Shown piece after piece: positions 30,454 to 40,879 of a stretch of DNA of 64,000 nt. Position numbers and translations under genes: made by a program. This DNA is from Nocardia sp. NBC_01329. GTDB taxonomy: Bacteria > Actinomycetota > Actinomycetes > Mycobacteriales > Mycobacteriaceae. Below the pieces are notes generated by a model. It did no database searches and had not been told where the DNA came from. It worked only from the letters and a program-made list of their open reading frames with translations. Location of the stretch: contig NZ_CP108381.1 in the NCBI RefSeq assembly GCF_035956715.1, positions 2,232,001 through 2,296,000 on the forward strand, in the 5' to 3' direction. Within the stretch, counting starts at the first letter, position 1. The number at the start of each line of letters is the position of its first letter.

Positions 30454-32328
30454 ATGCCGATTGCTGCAGAGCCCGCGGCCGGAGCTGATCCGTCCTCGTC
30501 CGCGGTGCCCGAATATCCCGCCTGGCGCAAGGGTGTGGCGGGAGTGCTGGCCAAGACCCGCAAGGCCGATGCGGCCGAACTCGGTGCGGAACCCGAAAAG
30601 CTTCTGAACCAGTCCACCTACGACGGACTGAGTATCGCACCGCTGTACACACGTCGGGATGAACTGCCCGAGCAGCCGCTGCCCGGTGCCTACCCGTTCG
30701 TCCGGGGCGGCGACGCCACCCGCGATGTCCATCGCGGCTGGTTCGTCAGCGCCCGGATCGCCGCCGGCGACGCGGCCACCGCCAACCGGGAGATCACCGT
30801 CGGCCTGGAGAACGGGCTGAGCGCCGTAGAACTCGGAATCGGCGCGCACGGCGTACCGGTGGGTGAGATCGGCGCCGCGCTCGATGGTCTGCTGTTCGAA
30901 CTGGCGCCGCTGACCCTGCGGGCCGGGACACGGACCGCCGCCGCGGCCGCGGCCGTGTACGAGATGCTCGACCGGTATTCGGCGCCCGACCGTGCCGCGA
31001 TCCGTGTCTCCCTCGGCGCGGCCCCCCTCACCAGTGCATTCGCCGGCGCCGACGATCTGGGTCTCGCCGAGACAGCGGCCTTGGCCGTCGCGGCGGGTCG
31101 GCGTCCGGAGACCGTGCGAGCCATCACCGTGGACGGCACTGTCCACCACGACGCCGGTGCCTCCGACGCCCAGGAACTGGGTGCGGCCGTCGCCGCCGGG
31201 CTGGAATACCTGCGCGTGCTGTCCGGGGAGATGCCGGTCCCCGAGGCGCTGCGCCAGCTGGAGTTCCGGTTCGCCGCCACCGACGACCAGTTCGCCACCC
31301 TCGCCAAGTTCCGGGCCGGCCGGCGTCTGTGGGCGCGGGTCGCCCATGCGCTGGGCGCGCCGTCGGAGGGCGCGGCCCCGCAGCATGCGGTGACCTCGGC
31401 GGCCATGATGAGCCGCCGGGACCCCTGGGTGAACCTGCTGCGCACCACCCTGGCGGCTTTCGGCGCCGGGGTGGGCGGTGCCGATACCGTCACCGTACTG
31501 CCCTTCGATTCCGCGCTGCCCGCCGGTGAACTCGGTGTCTCGGCGTCGTTCTCGGAGCGGATGGCCCGCAACACTCAGCTGCTGCTGCTCGAGGAATCCC
31601 ATCTCGGGCATGTGCACGATCCGGGCGCGGGCTCCTGGTATGTCGAGCGGTACACCGACGACCTGGCCACCGCCGCATGGGAATTCATGCAGGAGATCGA
31701 AGCCGCCGGTGGCTACCGGTCGGCGCTGGACTCCGGTCTGCTGGCCACCCGGATCGGTGAGACGAACACCCGGCGGGAGGGCGATATCGCCCATCGCCGG
31801 ACCGCGGTCACCGGGGTGAACGAATTTCCGAACCTCGCCGAGACGCCGCTGTCGGAGGCCGCCCGCACGGCCGGGCCCGGGCAGCGGTACGGCGCCCCGT
31901 TCGAAGCGCTGCGCGACCGCTCGGATGCCTACCTGGCGGCACACGGCACTCGTCCGCAGGCCCTGCTGGTGCCGCTGGGCACGGTCGCCGAGCACAATGT
32001 GCGGGTCACCTTCATCGCCAACCTGCTGGCCTCCGGTGGGATCGAATCCATCAATCCGGGACCGCTCGCCGAGGGCGATATCGCCGCGGCGGCAAAGGAA
32101 AGCGGAGCATCGATCGCGGTGCTCTGCGGTACCGACGCTCGCTACGGCACCGATGCGGCCGCGGCAGTGGAACAACTGCGGGGTGCCGGAGTCGGAACCG
32201 TACTGCTGGCCGGACCGGAGAAGGTGCTGGCCGGTATCGAGGAGGCTCGGCGTCCGGACGGGTTCCTGGCGGCTCGGATCGACGCGGTCGCCGCCCTGAC
32301 CGCCCTGCTGGAGAAGGTGGGAGCCTGA
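30454..32328 (+). CDS. mutA: Methylmalonyl-CoA mutase small (beta) subunit
   Basis: The 624-residue protein is the non-catalytic subunit of the B12-dependent mutase that converts (R)-methylmalonyl-CoA and succinyl-CoA. The barrel is [20 protein letters not shown] and the vitamin-binding-like C-terminal domain lacks the DxHxxG motif, as expected for the small subunit. ATG 30454 is preceded by GAGGG at 30441-30445; ATG 30439 would add five residues. The stop overlaps mutB by one base, so the subunits are made in fixed ratio. No cobalamin riboswitch element is apparent upstream. Confidence 0.96.
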   Translation: MPIAAEPAAGADPSSSAVPEYPAWRKGVAGVLAKTRKADAAELGAEPEKLLNQSTYDGLSIAPLYTRRDELPEQPLPGAYPFVRGGDATRDVHRGWFVSARIAAGDAATANREITVGLENGLSAVELGIGAHGVPVGEIGAALDGLLFELAPLTLRAGTRTAAAAAAVYEMLDRYSAPDRAAIRVSLGAAPLTSAFAGADDLGLAETAALAVAAGRRPETVRAITVDGTVHHDAGASDAQELGAAVAAGLEYLRVLSGEMPVPEALRQLEFRFAATDDQFATLAKFRAGRRLWARVAHALGAPSEGAAPQHAVTSAAMMSRRDPWVNLLRTTLAAFGAGVGGADTVTVLPFDSALPAGELGVSASFSERMARNTQLLLLEESHLGHVHDPGAGSWYVERYTDDLATAAWEFMQEIEAAGGYRSALDSGLLATRIGETNTRREGDIAHRRTAVTGVNEFPNLAETPLSEAARTAGPGQRYGAPFEALRDRSDAYLAAHGTRPQALLVPLGTVAEHNVRVTFIANLLASGGIESINPGPLAEGDIAAAAKESGASIAVLCGTDARYGTDAAAAVEQLRGAGVGTVLLAGPEKVLAGIEEARRPDGFLAARIDAVAALTALLEKVGA

Positions 32329-34613
32329 TGACGACACAGCGAATAGCGCAGGAGATCGGCAGTTTCGCCGAGATTCCCCTCACTGAACCGGGTTTCACAC
32401 CGGACAACGCCGACGAGAGCGCCCGCGACGCGTTCGTGCGGCAGGCGGCTGCCGCGAACGGCTACGCGCCCGAACAGTTGGTGTGGTCGACGCCGGAGGG
32501 TATCGATGTCGTGCCGGTGTTCACCAAGGCCGATCGTGACGGCGTCGCCGAAGCGGGTTTCCCGCTCGACAGCGTCCCCGGTGTCGCGCCGTTCGTGCGC
32601 GGTCCGTACCCGACGATGTATGTGAACCAGCCGTGGACCGTCCGCCAGTACGCGGGTTTCTCCACGGCGGCGGATTCCAATGCCTTCTACCGGCGCAATC
32701 TGCAGGCCGGGCAGAAGGGGTTGTCGGTGGCGTTCGACCTCGCGACCCACCGCGGCTACGACTCCGACCATCCGCGGGTGCAGGGCGATGTCGGTATGGC
32801 CGGTGTCGCCATCGATTCCATTCTGGATATGCGCCAGCTCTTCGATCAGATACCGCTGGATCAGGTCAGCGTGTCGATGACCATGAACGGCGCGGTGCTG
32901 CCGATCCTGGCGCTGTACGTGGTGGCCGCCGAAGAGCAGGGCGTCACGCCCGAACAGCTGGCCGGAACCATTCAGAACGATATTCTGAAAGAGTTCATGG
33001 TCCGCAACACCTACATCTATCCGCCGAAGCCCTCGATGCGGATCATCTCCGATATCTTCGCCTACACCAGCGCGAAGATGCCGAAGTTCAACTCCATTTC
33101 CATCTCCGGCTACCACATCCAGGAAGCCGGGGCGACCGCCGATCTCGAACTCGCCTACACCCTCGCCGACGGCGTGGAGTATCTGCGGGCCGGGATCGAC
33201 GCCGGCATGGAGATCGACAAGTTCGCGCCGCGGCTGTCGTTCTTCTGGGCCATCGGGATGAATTTCTTCATGGAGGTCGCCAAACTCCGTGCGGGCCGGC
33301 TGTTGTGGAGCGAACTGGTCGCGAAGTTCGATCCGAAGAATCCGAAATCACTGTCGCTGCGGACCCATTCGCAGACCTCGGGCTGGTCGCTGACCGCGCA
33401 GGACGCCTACAACAATGTGGCCCGCACCTGTATCGAGGCGATGGCGGCGACCCAAGGGCACACCCAGTCACTGCATACCAACGCCCTGGACGAGGCGCTC
33501 GCGCTACCGACCGATTTCTCGGCCCGCATCGCGCGCAACACCCAGCTGCTCATCCAGCAGGAATCCAACACCACGCGGCCGATCGACCCGTGGGGCGGTT
33601 CGTATTACGTCGAATGGCTGACCCATCAGCTCGCCGAACGGGCCCGGGCGCATATCGCGGAGGTCGAGGCGCACGGCGGGATGGCGCAGGCGATCGGTGA
33701 GGGTATTCCGAAGCTGCGCATCGAGGAGGCCGCCGCCCGGACCCAGGCGCGGATCGATACCGGCCAGCAGCCGGTGATCGGCGTCAACAAGTACCAGGTC
33801 GCCGAGGATCACGAGGTCGAGGTCCTCAAGGTCGAGAACTCCCGGGTGCGGGCCGAGCAGCTCGAGAAGCTGCGGCGGCTGCGGGCCGACCGTGACCAGG
33901 ACGCGGTGGACCGGGCGCTGGGTGAGCTCAGCCGTGCCGCCGCCTCGGCCGAGGGCGGGATGGAGAACAACCTGCTGGCCCTGGCGATCGACGCGGCGCG
34001 GGCGAAGGCGACCGTCGGCGAGATCTCGGACGCGCTGGAGAAGATCTACGGCCGCCACCAGGCCGAGATCCGTACCCTGTCCGGTGTGTATCGCGACGAG
34101 GCCGGGAAGGTCACCAACATCACCACCGCCGGGGCTCTGGTGGAGGAGTTCGCCGAGGCCGAAGGACGGCGCCCCCGTATCCTGGTCGCGAAAATGGGTC
34201 AGGACGGTCACGACCGCGGCCAGAAGGTGATCGCGACGGCCTTCGCCGATCTCGGATTCGATGTGGATGTGGGCCCGCTGTTCCAGACCCCCGAGGAGGT
34301 GGCCCGCCAGGCGGCGGACAACGACGTGCACGTCGTCGGTGTGTCCTCGCTGGCCGCCGGTCATCTCACGCTGGTGCCCGCGCTGCGGCAGGCTCTGGCC
34401 GATGTCGGCCGGCCCGACATCATGGTCATCGTCGGCGGGGTCATTCCGCCCGGCGACTTCGACGAGCTGTACGAGGCGGGGGCGGCGGCGATCTTCCCGC
34501 CGGGCACCGTGATCGCGGACGCGGCGATCGATCTGCTGCGCAAGCTCGGTGCCGCGCTTGGGCACGAACTCGGTTCCGGTGATTCCGAATCCGGGGTCGA
34601 AGCCCAGGGATGA
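32328..34613 (+). CDS. mutB: Methylmalonyl-CoA mutase large (alpha) subunit
   Basis: The 761-residue catalytic subunit has a TIM barrel with substrate-binding text [19 protein letters not shown] (about 90-108) and [19 protein letters not shown], and a C-terminal cobalamin domain with [10 protein letters not shown] (His628, the axial Co ligand) and [17 protein letters not shown]. It functions in propionyl-CoA, odd-chain, branched-chain and cholesterol side-chain breakdown. It is coupled to mutA by TGATG and to meaB by ATGA, giving a tight three-gene operon as Rv1492-Rv1493 with the chaperone close by. Confidence 0.98.
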   Translation: MTTQRIAQEIGSFAEIPLTEPGFTPDNADESARDAFVRQAAAANGYAPEQLVWSTPEGIDVVPVFTKADRDGVAEAGFPLDSVPGVAPFVRGPYPTMYVNQPWTVRQYAGFSTAADSNAFYRRNLQAGQKGLSVAFDLATHRGYDSDHPRVQGDVGMAGVAIDSILDMRQLFDQIPLDQVSVSMTMNGAVLPILALYVVAAEEQGVTPEQLAGTIQNDILKEFMVRNTYIYPPKPSMRIISDIFAYTSAKMPKFNSISISGYHIQEAGATADLELAYTLADGVEYLRAGIDAGMEIDKFAPRLSFFWAIGMNFFMEVAKLRAGRLLWSELVAKFDPKNPKSLSLRTHSQTSGWSLTAQDAYNNVARTCIEAMAATQGHTQSLHTNALDEALALPTDFSARIARNTQLLIQQESNTTRPIDPWGGSYYVEWLTHQLAERARAHIAEVEAHGGMAQAIGEGIPKLRIEEAAARTQARIDTGQQPVIGVNKYQVAEDHEVEVLKVENSRVRAEQLEKLRRLRADRDQDAVDRALGELSRAAASAEGGMENNLLALAIDAARAKATVGEISDALEKIYGRHQAEIRTLSGVYRDEAGKVTNITTAGALVEEFAEAEGRRPRILVAKMGQDGHDRGQKVIATAFADLGFDVDVGPLFQTPEEVARQAADNDVHVVGVSSLAAGHLTLVPALRQALADVGRPDIMVIVGGVIPPGDFDELYEAGAAAIFPPGTVIADAAIDLLRKLGAALGHELGSGDSESGVEAQG

Positions 34614-35602
34614 GCACACGTGTAGTCGACGTGGAGGCCCTCGCGCAGGCGGTTCGCTCCGGTGAGCGGTCCGCCCTCGCGCGGGCGATCACGCTGGTGG
34701 AGTCCACCCGCTCCGACCACCGGGACCAGGCTCAGCAGCTGCTGCTGCGGCTGGCCCCGGAAACTGGTGCGGCACTGTCGAACCGGGTGGGGATCACCGG
34801 GGTACCCGGGGTGGGGAAGTCGACCTTCATCGATGCCCTGGGTATGCAGCTGATCGGCCGGGGGCACCGGGTCGCCGTCTTGGCGGTCGATCCGTCGTCC
34901 ACCCGTACGGGCGGGTCGATCCTCGGGGACAAGACCCGGATGGCCCGGCTGTCGGTGGAGGCGAACGCCTTCATCCGCCCGTCGCCGACGGCGGGCACGC
35001 TCGGCGGGGTGGCGAAGGCGACCCGCGAGACCATTGTGCTGCTCGAGGCGGCCGGATATGACGTGATCCTGGTGGAGACCGTCGGTGTGGGGCAGTCGGA
35101 GGTGACGGTCGCGAATATGGTCGACGTCTTCTGCTTCCTCACCCTGGCCCGTACCGGTGACCAGTTGCAGGGCATCAAGAAGGGTGTCCTGGAACTGGCC
35201 GATCTGGTCGCGGTGAACAAGGCCGACGGTAGACACGAGATCGAGGCGAAGTCGGCGGCGCGGGAATTGGCGGGGGCGCTGCGCTTGATCCATCCGCACG
35301 ATGCGCTGTGGCGTCCGCCGGTGCTGACCATGAGCGGATTGGAGGGTATCGGTCTCGAGCAGTTCTGGCAGACCGTACTGGACCACCGCCGGGTTCTCAC
35401 CGACGCCGGGGAGTTCGCCGAGAAACGGCGCCGGCAACAGGTCGACTGGACCTGGACCATGGTGCACGATCAGCTGCTGCGCCGTCTCGCCGAGAATCCG
35501 AAGGTGAAGGCGCTGCGCGGTGAGGTGGAGCGTGCGGTCCGGGACGGCACACTGACCGCTGCCCTGGCCGCCGAGAAGCTGCTGGACGCTTTCGACAGCT
35601 GA
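34610..35602 (+). CDS. meaB: MeaB/ArgK-type GTPase chaperone of methylmalonyl-CoA mutase
   Basis: The 330-residue P-loop GTPase has Walker A GVPGVGKS (64-71), [19 protein letters not shown] (about 94-112), [12 protein letters not shown] in the switch region, and NKAD (VAVNKADG) as G4. MeaB protects the mutase from inactivation and helps loading of adenosylcobalamin. Homologues were formerly called ArgK. ATG at 34610 overlaps the mutB stop. The last codons meet the TetR remnant downstream. Confidence 0.96.
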   Translation: MSTRVVDVEALAQAVRSGERSALARAITLVESTRSDHRDQAQQLLLRLAPETGAALSNRVGITGVPGVGKSTFIDALGMQLIGRGHRVAVLAVDPSSTRTGGSILGDKTRMARLSVEANAFIRPSPTAGTLGGVAKATRETIVLLEAAGYDVILVETVGVGQSEVTVANMVDVFCFLTLARTGDQLQGIKKGVLELADLVAVNKADGRHEIEAKSAARELAGALRLIHPHDALWRPPVLTMSGLEGIGLEQFWQTVLDHRRVLTDAGEFAEKRRRQQVDWTWTMVHDQLLRRLAENPKVKALRGEVERAVRDGTLTAALAAEKLLDAFDS

Positions 35603-35757
35603 AAAAGAAACGCGAGACCCGCTTCGCGCTGAGCCTCGCCACCATTCGACTCTCCATCGAAAAGAGCTGGGACGCGGTCACCGTCGCGCGCAGCACCCGG
35701 CCACCCGAACCGCTCGCGGCCGTACTGCGTGATGCCCTCAACCAGTTGGCCGCCGGG
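35599..35757 (+). pseudogene. TetR-family regulator remnant
   Basis: One frame starting at CTG 35599, overlapping the meaB stop, encodes [20 protein letters not shown], then KSWDAVTV and then ARSTRPPEPLAAVLRDALNQ. The first part is the N-terminal helix of a TetR HTH and should be followed by an IAxxAGVSxRTFFNYFxSK segment. That segment is missing, and the text jumps to what looks like a later linker helix. An internal in-frame deletion of the DNA-binding helices, plus loss of both ends, is the simplest reading. Confidence 0.5.
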
Positions 35758-35785
35758 CTGCCCGTACCGAACGGCAGGACTCGAG

Positions 35786-35903
35786 ATGCGCTACGACGTG
35801 ATCATCGCCGGGGCGGGCCCGGTGGGTCTGCTGCTGGCCTGTGAACTCGGCCGGGCCGGTATCCGGCCGCTCGTGGTCGAACGGAACGCCGGGCCGGTAT
35901 CGG
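35786..35903 (+). pseudogene. FAD-binding monooxygenase remnant (N-terminal 39 residues)
   Basis: ATG at 35786 is followed by MRYDVIIAGAGPVGLLLACE, then LGRAGIRPLVVERNAGPVS. This is the Rossmann GxGPxGLxxAxELxRxG motif and acidic strand end of class A flavoprotein hydroxylases, normally about 500 residues. Similarity stops at about 35903, exactly where the convergent amidohydrolase gene begins its stop codon; the remaining frame is antisense to that gene. It lies next to the TetR remnant, a common pairing for such oxygenases. Confidence 0.7.
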
Positions 35904-36806
35904 TCAGACCCTACCGAACTGGTCCGCGGCATTGCGGTAGCAGACTCGGCGCAGCCACTCGTCGCCCAGTTCCAGCCGCTCGAGGGCCTGAACGGCATGC
36001 CGGTACGGGTAAGGAATGTTCGGGAAATCGCTACCGAACATGATCCGGTCGCCGTGGTCGATCAAACGCTGCCGGTCCGCCACCGGGAACGGGACATCGG
36101 CCTCGGCGAAATCGGTGAACGCCATCGTGGTGTCCAAACGCACCTCCGAATACCGATCTGCCAGATCCAGGAAGTCCCGGTACTCGGGCATACCCATATG
36201 CGCCACGATCAGCGGCAGCCGCGGAAACCGCCGCAGCACCTCGGCGATCGGCCCGGGGCCGGTGAAGGCGCCGGGCGCGGGACCGGAACCGCAGTGGATC
36301 ACGGTGGGTACGCCGGCGTCCTCGAGCAGGCCCCAGACCGGGTCCAGCAGCGGGTCGCGGGGGTCGTAGGCGCCGACCTGGATATGCGCTTTGAAAACTC
36401 GGGCGCCCTGATCCACCGCGGCCGCCACGTACCCGGCGGCGCTCGCCTCCGGATAGTAGGTGGCGGTGTGCAGGCATTCCGGGACCTCGGCGGCGAACTC
36501 GGCAGTCCATTCGTTCAGCCAGGCCGCCATATCCGGCCGGTGCGGGTACACCAGCGCCGTGAAGGCGCGGATGCCGAAGCGGCGCAGGGTGTCCAACCGC
36601 ACCGATTCATCGGCGCGATAGGTGATCGGCCAGGGACGTCCGGTGAGCGGCCCGGCCTCGTCGAAGTAGGCCCAGACTTTACGCAGCACCCGGTGCGGCA
36701 TGAAATGGGTGTGCACATCGATTATCCCGGGCAATTCCAGTCGCTGCCGGAACTCGGCCAGATACGCCTCGTCGGCCGGCACCTCTGCTACTCCGGAGGA
36801 GTTCAC
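35904..36806 (-). CDS. Amidohydrolase-2 family metal-dependent hydrolase
   Basis: The 300-residue protein has the TIM-barrel amidohydrolase-2 pattern: GIIDVHTHFMP (about 27-37; metal-binding HxH), FKAHIQVG (second His), PLIVAHMGMPEYRDFL and FGSDFPNIPYPY (catalytic Asp). Related enzymes hydrolyse or decarboxylate aromatic and carboxylic substrates (for example 2-pyrone or aminocarboxymuconate). Metal and substrate are unknown. It follows the nucleoside hydrolase gene by 58 bp on the same strand, so the two are likely co-transcribed. Its stop codon is the junction of the monooxygenase remnant. Confidence 0.88.
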   Translation of the reverse strand: MNSSGVAEVPADEAYLAEFRQRLELPGIIDVHTHFMPHRVLRKVWAYFDEAGPLTGRPWPITYRADESVRLDTLRRFGIRAFTALVYPHRPDMAAWLNEWTAEFAAEVPECLHTATYYPEASAAGYVAAAVDQGARVFKAHIQVGAYDPRDPLLDPVWGLLEDAGVPTVIHCGSGPAPGAFTGPGPIAEVLRRFPRLPLIVAHMGMPEYRDFLDLADRYSEVRLDTTMAFTDFAEADVPFPVADRQRLIDHGDRIMFGSDFPNIPYPYRHAVQALERLELGDEWLRRVCYRNAADQFGRV

Positions 36807-36864
36807 GTTCGTACCTCTCGATCGGGTCGGACGGAGTTCGGCGGCCGGTCACCGGGCGAGGGGT

Positions 36865-37911
36865 TCATCGGCATGCTCCCCCCGGATACCGGGCGCGGGC
36901 ATGGTCGCCGATCCGGGCGATCATCCGGTCGAAGAATTGCACAGGGTCGGTGCCGACGACGATATCGGCGTTGGGTGGGCGCCCCCACATCCCGGCCCAG
37001 TCGGCGACAGTGGTGGCCCGGGTGAGGGTGCCGGCGAGTTCGACGTCCACGGTCGCGGGCCGGGTGCGCGCCAGCGCCGGATCCAGCGCTACCGCTGCGG
37101 CGAACGGATCGTGCATATGGGCCAGGTAGCCGAGGTCGTAGCCGTGGTGGAAATCGAAGTAGAAGCGGACCGCATCGGTCAGGTATCGGATGATCGGATT
37201 GCCGGCCACCGAGCGAGCCTCGGGCGGGTCGGTGGGGGATACCGTCTCCAGCGGGTGGCTGCCGGCGCGCTCGGCCAGCCGGATCAGGTGCGCGGGTCGC
37301 ATCTCGATGGATTCGGTGATGTCGAGACCGCATACGATCGGCCGGCGGTCGGGCGGGGCGGCGGAGAACGCGTCGAAGACGATCTTCGCGGCTTCGGGGT
37401 CGACGTGGATGTTCCACTCGCTGGTCGGGGTGGTGTTCCCGGGGTGGTTGAAAGCACCGCCCATGATCACCAGCCGCCGCAGGAGCCGGGGAAGTTCGGG
37501 TTCTTCGCGCAGGGCGAGAGCCAGATTGGTGAGCGGCCCGGTGCACAACCCCATCAGCTCGCCCGGGTTCCGCCGGGCCAGATCCACCCACATCCGCGCG
37601 GCACTGCGAGTGGAGACGCGCCGGGTGGGAGCCGGGAGTTCGGCATAGCCGACCCCGTGCGGCCCGTGGGTGTCCTCGGTGGTGCGCAGCGGGATCTCGA
37701 GCGGGCCTGCCGCACCGACCGTCACCTCGATCTCCGGGGCCCGGGCCAGCTCGAGCCACGCCAGATTGTTGATCGCGACCTGTGCCGCAGGCACATTTCC
37801 GGCGGTGGAAGCGATACCGGCTATCTCGGCGTCGGGGCTGGCGAGCAGATAGAGCAGCGCGAGGGAATCGTCCACGCCGGTGTCCACATCCAGGATGATC
37901 CGCTGCCGCAC
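36865..37911 (-). CDS. Inosine-uridine preferring nucleoside hydrolase family protein
   Basis: The 348-residue protein begins MRQRIILDVDTGVDDSLALL, where DVDTGVDD is the Ca-binding DxDxxxDD hallmark of the IUNH fold. MGGAF (about 148), NIHVDPEAA and HDPFAAAVALDP (His and Asp of the active site) are also visible. The family cleaves the N-glycosidic bond of nucleosides in salvage or scavenging. Substrate preference cannot be read. It is the first gene of a likely operon with the amidohydrolase. Confidence 0.9.
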   Translation of the reverse strand: MRQRIILDVDTGVDDSLALLYLLASPDAEIAGIASTAGNVPAAQVAINNLAWLELARAPEIEVTVGAAGPLEIPLRTTEDTHGPHGVGYAELPAPTRRVSTRSAARMWVDLARRNPGELMGLCTGPLTNLALALREEPELPRLLRRLVIMGGAFNHPGNTTPTSEWNIHVDPEAAKIVFDAFSAAPPDRRPIVCGLDITESIEMRPAHLIRLAERAGSHPLETVSPTDPPEARSVAGNPIIRYLTDAVRFYFDFHHGYDLGYLAHMHDPFAAAVALDPALARTRPATVDVELAGTLTRATTVADWAGMWGRPPNADIVVGTDPVQFFDRMIARIGDHARARYPGGACR

Positions 37912-38017
37912 CCCGCGACCCTATCGGGGCGCCGCGCCGGCCTGATCGGCGCATGTCATGGCACGTGACGCATTTCGGCCAGGCGACCCGAAATGTCCCG
38001 AAGCGGACGCCCTGGGG

Positions 38018-38785
38018 TCAGTCGCGGGTGGGCCAGTAGGTGTCGGTCGCGGTCCGTCGCGCCAGCGACGCCGCGCCGCTCACCTCGGTCAGGCCCAAGT
38101 GGAACAGCATGCCCACGGTCAGCAGGCTGACACCGACGATCAGCGGCGTCAGCAACTGCGCTGCTCCCGCTCCCGACGGCGTCATCTGGTGCTGCGCACC
38201 CACGTGCATGGCGTACATGCCGGTGTAGTGCATACCGGCCACGGCCACGCCCATCACCAGTGCGGCGCCGACCGTGGCCAGGGTGCCGCGGACATTGAGG
38301 GTGAACCAGAGCGCGGCGGTCGCGGCGATCACCGCGATCACCATGGACAACGCCACAGTCGACCATTCGTAGCCGATCTCGACATCGGTTTTCATGGCGT
38401 ACATACCGGCATAGTGCATGGCGCCCACACCGATTCCGGTGACCACGCCGCCGACCAGCAGGCCCTGGGCGCCCATCCGGCGCTGCTGGGCCAGGCACAG
38501 TCCGAGCCAGACCACCACCATGGCGATGATCGCGCTGACAAGGGTCACCGGCACGTCGTACTTGATGGCCGCGCCGTTGATCCGGAATCCCAGCATGGCG
38601 ATGAAGTGCATGACCCAGATTCCGGTGCCGCCGATGGCGACCGATGCGGCGATGAGCCAGCCGTCGAACGGCGATCCGGTGCGGACACGGCTCATGCACC
38701 GTAGCCCGAGCAACGATCCGGTGAACGACATCACGTACGCGACCACGGGGGTGAGCCAGCCATGGCTGAAGTGGTCGATCTCCAC
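38018..38785 (-). CDS. MHYT-domain integral membrane protein
   Basis: The 255-residue protein has about seven membrane helices and three MHYT-type motifs, WVMHFIAM (about 58), GAMHYAGMYAM (about 122) and AGMHYTGMYAM (about 186), each providing Met/His/Tyr for proposed metal (Cu) or gas sensing. In other bacteria MHYT regions are fused to GGDEF/EAL or histidine kinase domains; here it stands alone. The GTG at 38785 with GGAGG upstream fits; upstream codons have no membrane-like text. Function is probably sensing, in the cytoplasmic membrane. Confidence 0.85.
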   Translation of the reverse strand: MEIDHFSHGWLTPVVAYVMSFTGSLLGLRCMSRVRTGSPFDGWLIAASVAIGGTGIWVMHFIAMLGFRINGAAIKYDVPVTLVSAIIAMVVVWLGLCLAQQRRMGAQGLLVGGVVTGIGVGAMHYAGMYAMKTDVEIGYEWSTVALSMVIAVIAATAALWFTLNVRGTLATVGAALVMGVAVAGMHYTGMYAMHVGAQHQMTPSGAGAAQLLTPLIVGVSLLTVGMLFHLGLTEVSGAASLARRTATDTYWPTRD

Positions 38786-39223
38786 CGGTGTACCTCCTCG
38801 CTGGGGTGGAATACCGCCCCCGCAACAGCGGAACACGAGCATTCCAAATTGGTGAACGTGCAGGAGGTGAATTTAGAGGAGTTGTGTCATAAAAAACAAG
38901 CGCCGCAAAAAGGACATCGGCGCACCTGCGACACGGAAATTGGGCGACGCCGGTCCGGTGGTCGGATTATGACACGGGCCACAGTACCCGATGTCTTGCT
39001 ATCGACCCCGGCAATCGATCGGCATGTCGAACTCGCAACTCCACGCGAGGATCCGTCCGAGTTCCGGGGCGTGCTATGCGGATTCGGCGAACACGCTGGT
39101 AGCTGGGTCGGTGGCCCGCGCAACCTGGGGCCGGAACAGGGGTGCGGAGGTGGACTCGAGTTTCCGGTTGCGCTGTGCGTCACCGGTCCTCGGCGTAGGC
39201 TTCGAACAACTCGAAGGAGACCC
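38786..39223. other. 438-bp non-coding gap
   Basis: I see no supported gene here. It contains an AT-richer stretch (about 38865-38910) with several A runs, likely promoter sequence for the MHYT gene. The small hypothetical gene that follows has its own AAGGAGA site at 39214-39220. Confidence 0.5.
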
Positions 39224-39457
39224 ATGCCTGGCACATCCAGCCGCAGCACCACCCCTATCGACCACGCCGTTCCCGAGTCCGATCTGGCCGAGTTCGCGGA
39301 GATCCGCAGTGCCGAACGCGCGGAGGCCGCGCGCCGCAGTGCTGTCGCCGCCCGGATCGTCGCCGGCCATTCCACCGACGCCGCCGATTGCCGCAACCTG
39401 CTGGCCATGCTGGGTCTCGACGCGGAAGCGGGCAAGCTCGCCGGGATCCAGACGTGA
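39224..39457 (+). CDS. Small conserved-looking hypothetical protein
   Basis: The 77-residue protein starts at an ATG with AAGGAGA four bases upstream. It is acidic-to-basic and alanine-rich, helical in character (ESDLAEFAEIRSAERAEAAR, SAVAARIVAGHSTDAADCRN), with no membrane segment. I do not recognise it. It ends 66 bp before the sirtuin gene and may be co-transcribed with it. Confidence 0.6.
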   Translation: MPGTSSRSTTPIDHAVPESDLAEFAEIRSAERAEAARRSAVAARIVAGHSTDAADCRNLLAMLGLDAEAGKLAGIQT

Positions 39458-39523
39458 CCGAGTAGTTCCCGGTCCCGGGTGGTGGCCGGACAGTGGCCGC
39501 CGCCCGGCACGTAGGCTCGGGGT

Positions 39524-40426
39524 ATGCCCGCCACGGCACTGCTCGGCCGCGACCACGCCGATTCCTGGACCGACGCTCTGGACGATCTCGTCGAGGTGAT
39601 CGGCGACCGGTCGATGGTCGTGCTCACCGGCGCCGGAATATCCACCGACAGTGGCATACCCGATTACCGCGGACCGGATTCGCCGCCGCGTAATCCGATG
39701 ACCTACCAGCAGTTCGTGGGCGATCCGGTATTCCGTCAGCGTTACTGGGCGCGTAACCACGTGGGTTGGCGGCATATGGACGCCGCTTGCCCGAACGCCG
39801 GCCACCGTGCCCTGGCCGAACTGGAACGGCGGGGCGCGGTCACCGGGGTGATCACCCAGAACGTCGATCTGCTGCACACCAAGGCGGGCAGCCGCCGGGT
39901 GATCGATCTGCACGGCAGCTACGCCCAGGTGCGCTGTCTGGGGTGCGAGGCACGGATCTCCCGGATGGCGCTGGCCGAACAACTGGAGCTTGCCAATCCG
40001 GGTTTCGCCGCCGCCTCGGTGACCGGGCTCGAAGTGGCGCCCGACGCCGACGCCGTGGTCGAGGACACCAGCGATTTCCGCATGGTGGATTGTCCGCGCT
40101 GCGGCGGACTGTGGAAGCCCGATATCGTCTACTTCGGGGAGAGCGTGCCACCCGAACGAGCTGCGGCCGCCTACGAGTTGGTGGATTCGGCCGAGGTGAT
40201 CCTGGTGGCCGGATCCAGTCTGGCCGTTCTGTCGGGCCGCCGCTTCGTACACCGGATCGCCCGCAACGGTGGCACGGTGGTGATCGTGAACCGTGGTGCC
40301 ACGCGCAGTGACGACCTCGCCACCCGCCGCCTCGATGCCGGATGCTCGCCGGTGCTCTCCGGATTGGCGCAACGATGCCGGGCCCGCGGTGCGTACCCGG
40401 CAGCCACCGATACCGGATCCGCGTAG
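39524..40426 (+). CDS. Sir2-family NAD-dependent protein deacylase (class II sirtuin)
   Basis: The 300-residue sirtuin shows the Rossmann entry VVLTGAGISTDSGIPDYRGP (about 31-50), QNVDLLHTKAG with the base His in IDLHGS (about 128), and two CxxC pairs for zinc (RCLGC and DCPRC). YWARNHVGW is typical of SIRT4-like bacterial enzymes. It removes acyl groups from lysines, using NAD. The C-terminus (LARRLDAG-type) is complete. It lies between two small genes on the same strand and is followed after 11 bp by a YjbQ gene. Confidence 0.93.
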   Translation: MPATALLGRDHADSWTDALDDLVEVIGDRSMVVLTGAGISTDSGIPDYRGPDSPPRNPMTYQQFVGDPVFRQRYWARNHVGWRHMDAACPNAGHRALAELERRGAVTGVITQNVDLLHTKAGSRRVIDLHGSYAQVRCLGCEARISRMALAEQLELANPGFAAASVTGLEVAPDADAVVEDTSDFRMVDCPRCGGLWKPDIVYFGESVPPERAAAAYELVDSAEVILVAGSSLAVLSGRRFVHRIARNGGTVVIVNRGATRSDDLATRRLDAGCSPVLSGLAQRCRARGAYPAATDTGSA

Positions 40427-40437
40427 GCTGCCCGGAT

Positions 40438-40851
40438 ATGCGCAGCACAGTCATCGCGGTGCACACCGGCCGCAACGAAATGGTCCGTGATATCACCCCG
40501 GAATGCCGGGCGTTCGTGAACGAGGCGGGCGGCGACGGTCTCCTGCACATCTTCGTACCGCACGCCACCGCCGGAGTCGCGGTTCTGGAGCTGGGCGCAC
40601 ACAGTGACGAGGATCTACTGGCCGCTCTGCGCGACCTGCTGCCGGCCGACGATCGGTGGCGGCACGCGCATGGATCGCGCGGGCACGGGCGCTCCCATGT
40701 GATGCCCGCGCTCATCGCCCCTTACGCGACTGTTCCGGTGCTCGCCGGCGAACCGGCGCTGGGAACCTGGCAGTCGATCGCGCTGGTCGACCTCAATGTC
40801 GATAATCCGGACCGCGAGGTCCGGTTGTCATTCCTGACCTCCGCCGGGTGA
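40438..40851 (+). CDS. YjbQ/UPF0047 family protein
   Basis: The 137-residue single-domain protein has RDITPECRAFVNEAGGDGLL and HATAGVAVLELG, then HAHGSRGHGRSHVMPAL with three His, and GTWQSIALVDLNVDN. This is the UPF0047 family; a member was reported to have thiamin-phosphate synthase side activity, but the true role is unsettled. The ATG at 40438 directly follows the sirtuin stop (11 bp). It is cytoplasmic. Confidence 0.9.
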   Translation: MRSTVIAVHTGRNEMVRDITPECRAFVNEAGGDGLLHIFVPHATAGVAVLELGAHSDEDLLAALRDLLPADDRWRHAHGSRGHGRSHVMPALIAPYATVPVLAGEPALGTWQSIALVDLNVDNPDREVRLSFLTSAG

Positions 40852-40879
40852 GCGCGGCCGCCGGGTAACGTCGGCGGGT

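Noticed and set aside
39074..40372. A 432-codon frame antisense to the sirtuin gene
   Set aside because: Opposes a complete Sir2 gene with all motifs; its own text has no domain.
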